This document shows positions 32,220-38,274 of a stretch of DNA of 42,572 bases, in pieces. A program made the translations under genes and the position numbers. Origin of the DNA: a virus. The notes beneath the pieces were generated by a model, which saw only the letters and a program-made list of their open reading frames with translations, ran no database searches and was not told the origin of the DNA. Location: positions 1 to 42,572 of IMG/VR virus record IMGVR_UViG_3300038557_000058. One strand, written 5' to 3'. How positions within the stretch are numbered: position 1 is the stretch's first letter; each line of letters starts with the position of its first letter.

Positions 32220-32392
32220 GCGAACACCCCCGCCACGATGATGACGACGGCGAGCACGGCGCCGGCCGCAACCAGGGCCAGCTCCCAGAACGTCGCGCTG
32301 GTCAGGCGCGCCCGATCTTTGTGCCACTCCGAGATGTCGAGGCAGCGGTCACCGGCCCAGCCCCAAAGGCGCGCCAGCTTGATCAGCAGCAT
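32216..32392 (-). CDS. Small membrane protein
   Basis: This 58-aa product has a basic N-terminal half (LARLWGWAGDRCLDISEWHK) and one clear C-terminal membrane helix (FWELALVAAGAVLAVVIIVA). The ATG at 32392 lies inside the end of the HTH gene, overlapping it by 44 nt. The longer in-frame extension is antisense-like and rejected. Its role is unknown; the tail-anchored topology suggests inner-membrane insertion. Confidence 0.58.
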   Translation of the reverse strand: MLLIKLARLWGWAGDRCLDISEWHKDRARLTSATFWELALVAAGAVLAVVIIVAGVFA

Positions 32393-32663
32393 CGTCCGCA
32401 AGGGCCGTCTCCAGGGCGCGCAGCTCGGCGCGCAGTTGGGCCGCACGCTGCCGGCGCAGTGTCGCGCGGGCCTCGAGGGCGGTGTGAAGGGGGATGGAGG
32501 CGCCGCTGGTCTCGCCGTAGCTGATGGCGCGGATGGTGCGCTCCGAGACGCCGAGCAGCTGCGCGGCCAGATGCCAGCCATGGGACCGGCCATAGAGTCG
32601 CACGGCCTCGGCGATCACAGCCATGGCGTCAGTGTCAATGGTATTCTTTGTCCATGCGGTCAT
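32349..32663 (-). CDS. HTH DNA-binding early protein
   Basis: This 104-aa protein has a helix-turn-helix at about residues 28-55 (HLAAQLLGVSERTIRAISYG), followed by a long Ala/Arg/Leu helix (ALEARATLRRQRAAQLRAEL). It is probably a transcription or replication regulator of the leftward early operon. Its ATG at 32663 overlaps the preceding stop as ATGA. Confidence 0.66.
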   Translation of the reverse strand: MTAWTKNTIDTDAMAVIAEAVRLYGRSHGWHLAAQLLGVSERTIRAISYGETSGASIPLHTALEARATLRRQRAAQLRAELRALETALADDAADQAGAPLGLGR

Positions 32664-32845
32664 GGGAAGGTCGCTCCATCCTGCTGGGCATGGAGCGACT
32701 GACGAAACTGAACGGACGGACTGACCGGGGTGCGGCTGGCCGGCTGCACCCCATTTCCGCGGAGCAGGGCTTCAACGAATTGGCGCACGATGGCGCGCTG
32801 GGCCGGCGTCATCGGGGTGAGCGGTGCGCGGGCCGGGCACCACAT
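32660..32845 (-). CDS. Small basic early protein, start uncertain
   Basis: The frame ends with TGA overlapping the next ATG (ATGA), which supports translation. Its C-terminal part MTPAQRAIVRQFVEALLRGN looks like a real helix. I place the start at ATG 32845 after a G-rich stretch; ATGs at 32812 and 32902 are also possible, giving about 50 to 80 residues. The function is not recognisable. Confidence 0.42.
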   Translation of the reverse strand: MWCPARAPLTPMTPAQRAIVRQFVEALLRGNGVQPASRTPVSPSVQFRQSLHAQQDGATFP

Positions 32846-33000
32846 GCGCCCCCGCCCCCGGCCCGCGCCGATCTTGCCCGTGCGGGTGCCGGGCAGGATC
32901 ATCTCAGGCGCGCCCGGCCGGAACATGCGCTTGCACACATGCCCCGGCCTTCGCCACCATGGAGGCGCCAACCAACCCATGGAGAATCCAAGTGCTATCA

Positions 33001-33240
33001 ATGTCGGAACTGGACGGCCGCGCGCACGCCAACGGGCTCGCCATCGCGGCCCTGGCCGAAATGCTGGCAGAGCTCGCCGGCCCAGGCGGGCTGCGCCTTG
33101 TCGAAGCGCGCATCACGCGGCTGCTGCCATCGGCAATCGACGGAGCGCAGGCTAACGGCAACGCGGATTTGCGGCGCGGACTTGAGGAGCAGATGGCCTT
33201 CATTCTGGGCTGCCTCCGCGAGCAGCAAGGGCCTGCCTGA
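33001..33240 (+). CDS. Small helical protein, rightward, unknown
   Basis: This 79-aa product reads as an amphipathic helical protein (GLAIAALAEMLAELAGPGGL, LRRGLEEQMAFILGCL). It has normal codon use for this genome but a poor ribosome-binding site (GGAG 15 nt before the ATG). It converges with the minus-strand gene at 33200-33604, overlapping by 41 nt. It is one of two rightward genes embedded in the leftward early operon. Confidence 0.52.
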   Translation: MSELDGRAHANGLAIAALAEMLAELAGPGGLRLVEARITRLLPSAIDGAQANGNADLRRGLEEQMAFILGCLREQQGPA

Positions 33241-33604
33241 CGCCAGCCTCGCGCGCGGCGGAGCAAGGTTCCGCGCCCTCCATGATCGCCAGGGCGTTCG
33301 CCCGCCGCTGATCGTCTCGGAGCGCCTGAATGCTGACGCGCAGCTCGGCCAGCTCGGAGGAGAGCCGCTCCGTCATGCTCCTGATGGCGGCCGTGGTAGC
33401 GTCATTGGCGGGCGCCGCGCTCGGAGCGCCGAGCAGGTCTTGTCGATGTTCGTTCAGCAGTGCGTTGAAGGCATCATCGCTGGTGAGGGCGCCACTCGCG
33501 CTGCACGCATAGGCAACCTGGAGGGCATGGCCCGCGGCGACTGTTCCGCGCAGCGCGCGGACCTCGCCGATCAGCTCACGCAGGAGGGTATTGGTCTCGG
33601 ACAT
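33200..33604 (-). CDS. Coiled-coil early protein, unknown
   Basis: This 134-aa protein has an N-terminal helix (TNTLLRELIGEVRALRGTVA), a middle region DAFNALLNEHRQDLLG and a coiled-coil C-terminus (LSSELAELRVSIQALRDDQR). The ATG at 33604 has GCAGGAGGC 6 nt upstream; that site lies in a 22-bp repeat also present at the end of the cro-like gene. No family is recognised. Oligomerisation is likely from the heptads. Confidence 0.62.
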   Translation of the reverse strand: MSETNTLLRELIGEVRALRGTVAAGHALQVAYACSASGALTSDDAFNALLNEHRQDLLGAPSAAPANDATTAAIRSMTERLSSELAELRVSIQALRDDQRRANALAIMEGAEPCSAAREAGVRQALAARGGSPE

Positions 33605-33625
33605 CACGCGGCCTCCTGCGGCTGG
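33604..33625. repeat. 22-bp direct repeat, left copy
   Basis: tcacgcggcctcctgcggct plus gg at 33604-33625 matches 33971-33992 with one mismatch in 22. The pair brackets the rightward gene 33649-33933. This copy supplies the ribosome-binding site of the 33604 gene. Confidence 0.8.
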
Positions 33626-33648
33626 GCATCACCAACAGGGAGATCATC

Positions 33649-33933
33649 ATGAACAACGACCGCCCCATCATCGTGCTGTGCTGGTTCACTCGCGGGGACT
33701 ACGACGCCCACCTGGTGCTCGACCCGAAGGACATGAAGCCGCGCTTCGATCAGTGGCTGAAGGACGCGGAGGCCCATGAGCAGGACCTCAAGGCCCACGG
33801 CTACATCGTCCACCGCGTCATGGTGGATTCGAAGAAGCTGCTCACCTGGGCCACACTGAGCGGCGTGAAGATCGACGCCACAGGTCGCGCGCGATACGCC
33901 CACCAGCTTTTCATCCAGGGACAGATGAACTGA
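33649..33933 (+). CDS. Rightward cargo gene inside the leftward early operon, unknown
   Basis: This 94-aa soluble protein begins DRPIIVLCWFTRGDYDAHLV and has DPKDMKPRFDQWLKDAEAHE, YIVHRVMVDSKKLLTW and RARYAHQLFIQGQ. It looks like a compact alpha/beta fold but I do not recognise it. GGGAGAT sits 5 nt before the ATG. It runs opposite to both neighbours and is bracketed by 22-bp direct repeats, so it looks inserted. Prophage-specific expression and an accessory function are inferred. Confidence 0.72.
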   Translation: MNNDRPIIVLCWFTRGDYDAHLVLDPKDMKPRFDQWLKDAEAHEQDLKAHGYIVHRVMVDSKKLLTWATLSGVKIDATGRARYAHQLFIQGQMN

Positions 33934-33970
33934 TGCGCCGGCAATCGGGCAGGTCAGGGTCAGCTCCATG

Positions 33971-33992
33971 TCACGCAGCCTCCTGCGGCTGG
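33971..33992. repeat. 22-bp direct repeat, right copy
   Basis: The second copy encodes the last residues (QPQEAA and stop) of the cro-like gene on the minus strand. The left copy encodes the same residues before a stop that overlaps the next ATG, which suggests the original junction. Confidence 0.8.
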
Positions 33993-34213
33993 TTGGGGCC
34001 GGTGATCCGCTTCGGCGGGAGGGGCTCGGTGATCTCGCCGCGAAGTGCGGCCTCGATCCGCTCCACAGTGCGGCGCCGAGGTTCGCGGCCGCTCTCAAGC
34101 TGCCGGACCAGATGCGGGTCATTGGCCACGCGCCTACCAAAGCCGGATGGGCTTTCCTTGGTCAGGGTAAGATGATGCCGGACGCGCGCGGCGAGATCGG
34201 TGGGCGTGCTCAT
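33971..34213 (-). CDS. Cro-like repressor
   Basis: This 80-aa protein has a lambda-Cro-like helix-turn-helix: DLAARVRHHLTLTKESPSGF then GRRVANDPHLVRQLESGREP and RRRTVERIEAALRGE. It is divergent from the CI-type gene, with three shared operators between, and is the first gene of the leftward lytic operon. It should favour the lytic path by occupying the cI promoter. I use ATG 34213; the ribosome-binding site is weak. Its end lies in the 22-bp repeat. Confidence 0.8.
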   Translation of the reverse strand: MSTPTDLAARVRHHLTLTKESPSGFGRRVANDPHLVRQLESGREPRRRTVERIEAALRGEITEPLPPKRITGPNQPQEAA

Positions 34214-34221
34214 GCCCCACA

Positions 34222-34250
34222 ACATGCGGGATGTTTCACACATTCGTCAA
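34222..34250 (-). promoter_or_regulatory. Candidate leftward early promoter (cro promoter)
   Basis: On the minus strand TTGACG (34250-34245) is followed after 17 nt by GCATGT, or after 18 nt by CATGTT. The first operator covers the spacer and the second abuts the -35, so CI binding would shut it. Confidence 0.6.
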
Positions 34251-34300
34251 GGGAAACATCCCACAAGCCCGCCGGCCTCGATTGTGGGATTGTTCCCATG
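34225..34300. promoter_or_regulatory. Immunity operators O1-O3
   Basis: Three versions of an 18-bp site near TGTGGGATGTTTCCCACA lie at 34225-34242 (tgcgggatgtttcacaca), 34248-34265 (opposite orientation, caagggaaacatcccaca) and 34283-34300 (tgtgggattgttcccatg). The third ends on the cI start codon, which suggests cI autorepression and a leaderless or nearly leaderless cI message, as from lambda PRM. Confidence 0.78.
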
Positions 34301-34999
34301 ATGTTGAACGCCGATCGGGTGAAGCAGCGCCTCCAGCGCGCAATGGATGAAACGGATTGGAAGCCTCGCCCGCTATCCGAGGCCGCGGGGCTCGGCGCAA
34401 CCTGGGTGCGAGATTTCCTGGGCGGAAGGGTTAGATCGCCCAAGGTCGAATCGTTGCGGCAGATCGGCGCCGTGCTTGGTGTGCCCCTTGGCTATTTCAC
34501 GGCGGAGGCAGAGCCCCCCGCACTGGAGCGTTTGCCCGTGGCGCATGAAGGCGGCGGCGAGCCGAGCGCGGGCCTGGTCATCCGCGAATACGACGTCGGC
34601 GCCAGCGCGGGCCACGGTGCCGAGCCGCCGGTGCTGAACGGCGGCGGCGAGACGCCCATCCTGGCCGAATGGAGCATGCCAGAGGACCTGGTGCGGGCGC
34701 ACACCACGCCCAGCCGCCGGCTGGCGCTCATCCGCGTCGAGGGCAACAGCATGGAGCCCGACTTTCACCCGGGCGAGCGGGTGTTGGTTGACCTCTCCCG
34801 CCGGAAGCCGAGCCCGCCGGGCGAGTTCGTCATTTGGGATGGCATGGGCCTGGTGCTGAAGCGCGTCGAGTTGGTGCCGGGCAGCGAGCCGAAGCGGATA
34901 CGGCTGATCAGCATCAACCCGGGATACACGCCCTACGAGGTGGAGCTGGATGAGCACACCATCGTCGCGCGAGTTATTGGCAAGTGGCAGTGGCGGTAG
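34298..34999 (+). CDS. CI/LexA-type prophage repressor with S24 peptidase domain
   Basis: This 233-aa protein has an N-terminal HTH (RPLSEAAGLGATWVRDFLGG, then SPKVESLRQIGAVLGVPLGY) and a C-terminal S24 peptidase. VEGNSMEPDFHPGERVLVDL holds Ser151, and GLVLKRVEL holds Lys188. A linker with SAGHG may be the cleavage site. It should maintain lysogeny and be inactivated by RecA-stimulated self-cleavage. The start is tandem ATG 34298/34301 with no Shine-Dalgarno and with an operator over it. The exonuclease gene follows after 7 nt. Confidence 0.9.
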   Translation: MMLNADRVKQRLQRAMDETDWKPRPLSEAAGLGATWVRDFLGGRVRSPKVESLRQIGAVLGVPLGYFTAEAEPPALERLPVAHEGGGEPSAGLVIREYDVGASAGHGAEPPVLNGGGETPILAEWSMPEDLVRAHTTPSRRLALIRVEGNSMEPDFHPGERVLVDLSRRKPSPPGEFVIWDGMGLVLKRVELVPGSEPKRIRLISINPGYTPYEVELDEHTIVARVIGKWQWR

Positions 35000-35006
35000 G
35001 CTGCCG

Positions 35007-35903
35007 ATGGACGAAACCCCACTGCTCGTTGGCTTGGTCTTCGCCTTTGCAGTGCTCATGGTCTACCTCTTCGGCCAGCAGAGCCGCGCACCGGACCAAG
35101 TAGCTGACGCGATCAACCGGCGGATGGAGAATTCGCCGTCACGGGTCGAGCCGACGCTGCCGAAGGAGCCACCTCCTCCGCTCCCGCCTTCGCCGCCAGC
35201 TTGCGATGAGCCGAAGGTCGAGCCTGCCCCGTCGAAGCCACCGCTTTTTAGCCCTGAAATCGTGGCCAAGATGCCAGCGCGGGTGCTCTTCCTGGACGTT
35301 GAAACGACTGGGCTCCACTCGGACGACAGGATCGTATCGCTCGGCGCGCTGACGCTTGAGACGGAGAGGCTCGTAGGCGACAACTTCAGTGTGATGCCGC
35401 TTCACCTAGTCTTTGATCCGATGAAGAAATCGCACCGCGAAGCCGAGCGAGTGCATGGGTGGGACGATTGGATCCTGCGCCACCAGGATCTGTTTCAAGA
35501 CCATGCGGCCGAGATACGCGCCGTCATTGACGCGGCCGACCTCCTGGTGGCGCACAATGCTAGCTTCGACGTGCGCTTTATCGACCGGGAACTGACACTG
35601 GCTGGCCTGACGATGCCGGGAACGCCTGTCGAGTGCACCATGCGAGCTTGGCGGGCGAAAGGCCTTTCCAGGGCCACACTCAATGCCGTGTGCAGTCACC
35701 TCGGGCTAGCGCGTGCGGGCGATGTGCACGGCGCCTTGGAAGACGCTGGACTGGCTATGCAGGCTTGGCTCGCCCTACACGGCCCAGGCATGAGGCTAGG
35801 TCCAATCGCATATCCGCCGCCGACCAATCTGAAGCCCGCGCCGCCGCGGCCAGATGGAGCATTGCCGCGCAGGAAGTCACGGAAGGCGCCGCCGCCGGTC
35901 TGA
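35007..35903 (+). CDS. Membrane-anchored DEDDh exonuclease (DnaQ-like), cotranscribed with cI
   Basis: This 298-aa protein has one N-terminal membrane helix (about residues 5-23, PLLVGLVFAFAVLMVYLFG), a Pro-rich linker to about residue 80 and a DnaQ/RNase T-type nuclease. ExoI is FLDVETTG (D97, E99), ExoII is AHNASFDVRF (D188) and ExoIII is VHGALEDA (H241, D246). All DEDDh residues are present. It lies 7 nt behind cI, so it is probably made in the lysogen. Degrading incoming DNA or RNA at the inner membrane is a reasonable hypothesis. The ribosome-binding site is weak, so it may be coupled to cI translation. Confidence 0.85.
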   Translation: MDETPLLVGLVFAFAVLMVYLFGQQSRAPDQVADAINRRMENSPSRVEPTLPKEPPPPLPPSPPACDEPKVEPAPSKPPLFSPEIVAKMPARVLFLDVETTGLHSDDRIVSLGALTLETERLVGDNFSVMPLHLVFDPMKKSHREAERVHGWDDWILRHQDLFQDHAAEIRAVIDAADLLVAHNASFDVRFIDRELTLAGLTMPGTPVECTMRAWRAKGLSRATLNAVCSHLGLARAGDVHGALEDAGLAMQAWLALHGPGMRLGPIAYPPPTNLKPAPPRPDGALPRRKSRKAPPPV

Positions 35904-35953
35904 TTTCAGCCATAGGCCGCGCTTCGGTCTTGGTATGAGCGTTGGGCGGTGAA

Positions 35954-36005
35954 TGTGTGATTTTTCCCATTGCATCGGCGCGATGATTGTGTGATGTTTC
36001 CCACA
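35954..36005 (+). promoter_or_regulatory. Rightward early promoter with operators O4 and O5
   Basis: Two further copies of the immunity operator lie at 35954-35971 (tgtgtgatttttcccatt) and 35988-36005 (tgtgtgatgtttcccaca). A TTGCAT at 35970-35975 and GATGTT at 35993-35998, 17 nt apart, would form the promoter for the 36042-41371 operon. O4 touches the -35 and O5 covers the -10. Confidence 0.7.
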
Positions 36006-36041
36006 TCGCCGCATCCCTGCGGCGTCATGGAGAGAGCCCCG

Positions 36042-36257
36042 ATGGCCCGCTTTGAGTTTCGCAGCCCCGGCCGAATGAGTGCCGAGGCGCAGTTCTTCCC
36101 CACCAATGACCAGCGCAGCGCGTTCAGCCTGCTCCGCATCCGCGGTCAGGCTGAGCAGGTCACGATCTACCTGCCGGCGGATCACGCCGATTACGCTCAG
36201 GCCATCGCCGCCGCGATTAACGCCCCCGTGGCCCAGGCTGCGCAGGTGCCGGCATGA
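36042..36257 (+). CDS. Small early protein, first gene of the rightward operon
   Basis: This 71-aa product has beta-rich strands (MARFEFRSPGRMSAEAQFFP, FSLLRIRGQAEQVTIYLPAD) and a helical end (HADYAQAIAAAINAPV). ATG 36042 has GGAGAGAG just upstream, which excludes the longer frame. It should be among the first proteins made after induction. The function is unknown. Confidence 0.7.
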   Translation: MARFEFRSPGRMSAEAQFFPTNDQRSAFSLLRIRGQAEQVTIYLPADHADYAQAIAAAINAPVAQAAQVPA

Positions 36258-36517
36258 ACGGCGCGACCCACCCGGCCGCGACGCGCGAGACCGAGAACGC
36301 CCACCCCGGCACGGAAGCCGAGCAGCCCGCGCTGCTCGACGTCGGCCCGACCGACCTGCCGGCCTTCGCCACCCTGGTGAGCAACGACGGCCGGCTGATC
36401 CGCCTCAGCAATGAGGGCGGGCAGATCGCCATCGCCATCGACGGCCGCAAGCCTGTGGTGCTCGACCGCTGGCAGTCCATCGCACTGCGCGCGGCGTTCG
36501 CGGAGCTGGGCGCATGA
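36254..36517 (+). CDS. Small early protein, unknown
   Basis: This 87-aa product is ATGA-coupled to its neighbours. The first 35 residues are acidic and disordered, followed by a compact domain DLPAFATLVSNDGRLIRLSN with EGGQIAIAIDGRKPVVLDRW and a helix SIALRAAFAELGA. No family is recognised. Confidence 0.66.
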   Translation: MNGATHPAATRETENAHPGTEAEQPALLDVGPTDLPAFATLVSNDGRLIRLSNEGGQIAIAIDGRKPVVLDRWQSIALRAAFAELGA

Positions 36518-36684
36518 ACCCGGCCGCTGACAACGAGAGCGCGCGGCGTGAGGCGATCCGCAAGGCCCGCGCCGCCTTCGCGGCCGAGCAGGCAGCCGCC
36601 GAAGCCGCGGAGGATGCGACCGAGCGTGCCGTCGTGCGCCGCATGCGCGCCCTTGATGCTGAGCGCCCGGAGCGCGCGGCATGA
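36514..36684 (+). CDS. 56-residue helical Ala/Arg/Glu-rich protein
   Basis: The frame begins at ATG 36514, overlapping the previous stop, and ends with a stop overlapping the next ATG at 36681. The product (SARREAIRKARAAFAAEQAA, AEAAEDATERAVVRRMRALD) is one long charged helix. Couplings at both ends make it a credible gene despite its size. Confidence 0.58.
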   Translation: MNPAADNESARREAIRKARAAFAAEQAAAEAAEDATERAVVRRMRALDAERPERAA

Positions 36685-36863
36685 ACGCGCCCCAACTCCC
36701 GCCCCACCCCGGCAATCGGCACCAGCTCAACCTCGAGCTGGCCTATGACGGCCCGATCCCGGCCGATGCGCTGGAAGCTGCCCGCCAGCTCGACGCCGAT
36801 GAGGCCGCGGCCTGGCAGAAGCGCGTGAACGCGATGCTGGGCGCGATGCGGGAGGCGGCGTGA
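36681..36863 (+). CDS. 60-residue early protein, unknown
   Basis: The product has LNLELAYDGPIPADALEAAR and a C-terminal helix WQKRVNAMLGAMREAA. It overlaps both neighbours by ATGA-type junctions. No domain is recognised. Confidence 0.6.
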   Translation: MNAPQLPPHPGNRHQLNLELAYDGPIPADALEAARQLDADEAAAWQKRVNAMLGAMREAA

Positions 36864-37021
36864 TGTCCGACCAGGTCACTGGCGCGATGATCACCGCGGC
36901 CCCCGCCATGCTCGCCGCGCTGAAGCAGGCCCGCATCCTGATTGAGGCCGAGGGCATTGCCGCGCCCTCGACGCTGGCAGCCATCAACGCCGCCATCGCC
37001 AAGGCGGAGGGCAAGTCCTGA
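36863..37021 (+). CDS. 52-residue helical early protein
   Basis: ATG 36863 overlaps the preceding stop and the stop overlaps the next ATG. The product (ITAAPAMLAALKQARILIEA, STLAAINAAIAKAEG) fits a widespread phage pattern, APAMLxALKxAR, of unknown function. Confidence 0.6.
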   Translation: MSDQVTGAMITAAPAMLAALKQARILIEAEGIAAPSTLAAINAAIAKAEGKS

Positions 37022-37266
37022 TGCTCGACCTTCCCGCCATGATCCGCAACGGCGTGCCCGACGCGCCGCGCGCGCTGCCGATGTGCACGGGCTGCCCGTC
37101 GCTGCTGGCCAGCGCCCAGGCCATCGGCCCGGCGCGCTGCCACCAGGCCGATGGCCGCCTCATCGCCGAGGCATTCAGCACGGGCCGCGATGCCGCCCCG
37201 CACTGGTGCCCGCGCAACCCCTCCAACCGGCCCGCCCGGCTGCCCTCCTGGAGCGCCATGGTATGA
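37021..37266 (+). CDS. Small Cys-containing early protein (possible zinc site)
   Basis: This 81-aa product contains MCTGCPSLLAS, ARCHQADGRLIAEAF and HWCPRNPSNRP. Its four Cys and nearby His could bind zinc. It is coupled by overlap on both sides. The function is unknown; regulation by nucleic-acid binding is one possibility. Confidence 0.6.
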   Translation: MLDLPAMIRNGVPDAPRALPMCTGCPSLLASAQAIGPARCHQADGRLIAEAFSTGRDAAPHWCPRNPSNRPARLPSWSAMV

Positions 37267-37499
37267 ACCACATCCCGCCCTATTCCGACAGCACCCGCGT
37301 GCCCCAGCACCCGCCGAGCGACCCGCTGCTGCTGGCCGAGCTCGACCAGGCCCGCACCCGCATCGAGATCCTGGAGCAGGGTCTGCGGGAGATCGCCGAG
37401 GCGTCCGACGTACCGCCGGCGGGCCGCACCTGGCAGGAGCGTGCGAACCACTGGCGCCGCATCGCCCGGGCCACGCTGACCGCGGCGGAGGGTGGTTGA
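37263..37499 (+). CDS. Small coiled-coil early protein
   Basis: This 78-aa product has a Pro-rich start and a helix PLLLAELDQARTRIEILEQG followed by LREIAEASDVPPAGRTWQER and a basic helix ANHWRRIARATLTAAE. It is ATGA-coupled on both sides. No family is recognised. Confidence 0.6.
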   Translation: MNHIPPYSDSTRVPQHPPSDPLLLAELDQARTRIEILEQGLREIAEASDVPPAGRTWQERANHWRRIARATLTAAEGG

Positions 37500-38002
37500 T
37501 GACCTTCCGCGCCACCTGGACGCAGGCCATGGATGACGAGCTGCGCGCGCATTGGGCGAACCAGCTTTCGACGGCCAAGATCGGCGAGAAGATGGGCCTG
37601 ACCAAGAACGCGGTGGTCGGGCGCGCGCATCGTCTGGAGCTGCCGACCCGTCCAAGCCCGATCCTTCCGCGCGTAGCGACCCGCCCTGCGGTGAAGCCGA
37701 AGGTGACGCTGCCGCCCGCGCTGCCCACCATGAATGCCAAGCCCGCGCCCATGCGTGATAGCCGCCCGGCCATGCATGGCACGGCGCCGCCCGCACCGCC
37801 GCCCACCGCGTTCCAGCCCATCGCCGCGCGCTGCTGCCGCTGGCCGCTCTGGAACGACAAGGAGCGCCCGACGCACCGCTACTGCGAGGCGCCCACCACC
37901 TTCCGGCGCGATGGCGTGCCCGATGTCTACTGCGCCGCCCACCGGGCCAAGAGCACTGCCCGGACCGTCTTCCCCATCACCTATCCCAGGAGCGCCGCAT
38001 GA
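37499..38002 (+). CDS. GcrA-family regulator encoded by the phage
   Basis: This 167-aa protein starts with the GcrA helix-turn-helix: WTQAMDDELRAHWANQLSTA then KIGEKMGLTKNAVVGRAHRL. A Pro/Ala-rich linker follows, then a C-terminal domain with CCRWPLW, HRYCEAPTTF and VYCAAHRAK, as in GcrA. Host GcrA works with sigma-70 RNA polymerase at promoters carrying CcrM-methylated GANTC. A phage copy could redirect host or phage transcription. The start overlaps the preceding stop (TGATG). Confidence 0.85.
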   Translation: MTFRATWTQAMDDELRAHWANQLSTAKIGEKMGLTKNAVVGRAHRLELPTRPSPILPRVATRPAVKPKVTLPPALPTMNAKPAPMRDSRPAMHGTAPPAPPPTAFQPIAARCCRWPLWNDKERPTHRYCEAPTTFRRDGVPDVYCAAHRAKSTARTVFPITYPRSAA

Positions 38003-38274
38003 TGCCGGAGCTGCAAGAGCCGTTCACCGACAACGTGATTCCGCTGGGCACGCGGCTGCCTCGGGAGCGCGCCCGCACGCACATCATCCTGACCCATGCC
38101 GCGCTCGACATGAAGCAGGTGGCGAACGCGACGCGCGGCGCCGAGGGGATGCTGCCGATGGCGGTGGCCCAGGTGCTGGAGGCGCTGGCCTCGGAAGACA
38201 TCGCCGGCGTGACCGAGGCCGTGCGCGGGTGGCTGTTCGAGCTGCGCGCATCGCGTGGGGAGGGGCTGCGGTGA
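37999..38274 (+). CDS. Small helical early protein, unknown
   Basis: This 91-aa product (RARTHIILTHAALDMKQVAN, ATRGAEGMLPMAVAQVLEAL) is mostly helical. It sits between the GcrA-like gene and the recombinase, overlapping both by a few nt. A role in recombination or regulation cannot be told from the sequence. Confidence 0.6.
   Translation: MMPELQEPFTDNVIPLGTRLPRERARTHIILTHAALDMKQVANATRGAEGMLPMAVAQVLEALASEDIAGVTEAVRGWLFELRASRGEGLR

Noticed and set aside
33604-33969. Minus-strand frame from ATG 33969 to 33604, with a good ribosome-binding site and an ATGA end
   Set aside because: It is antisense to 33649-33933, whose product looks like a globular protein. The good start and stop come from the two copies of the 22-bp repeat.
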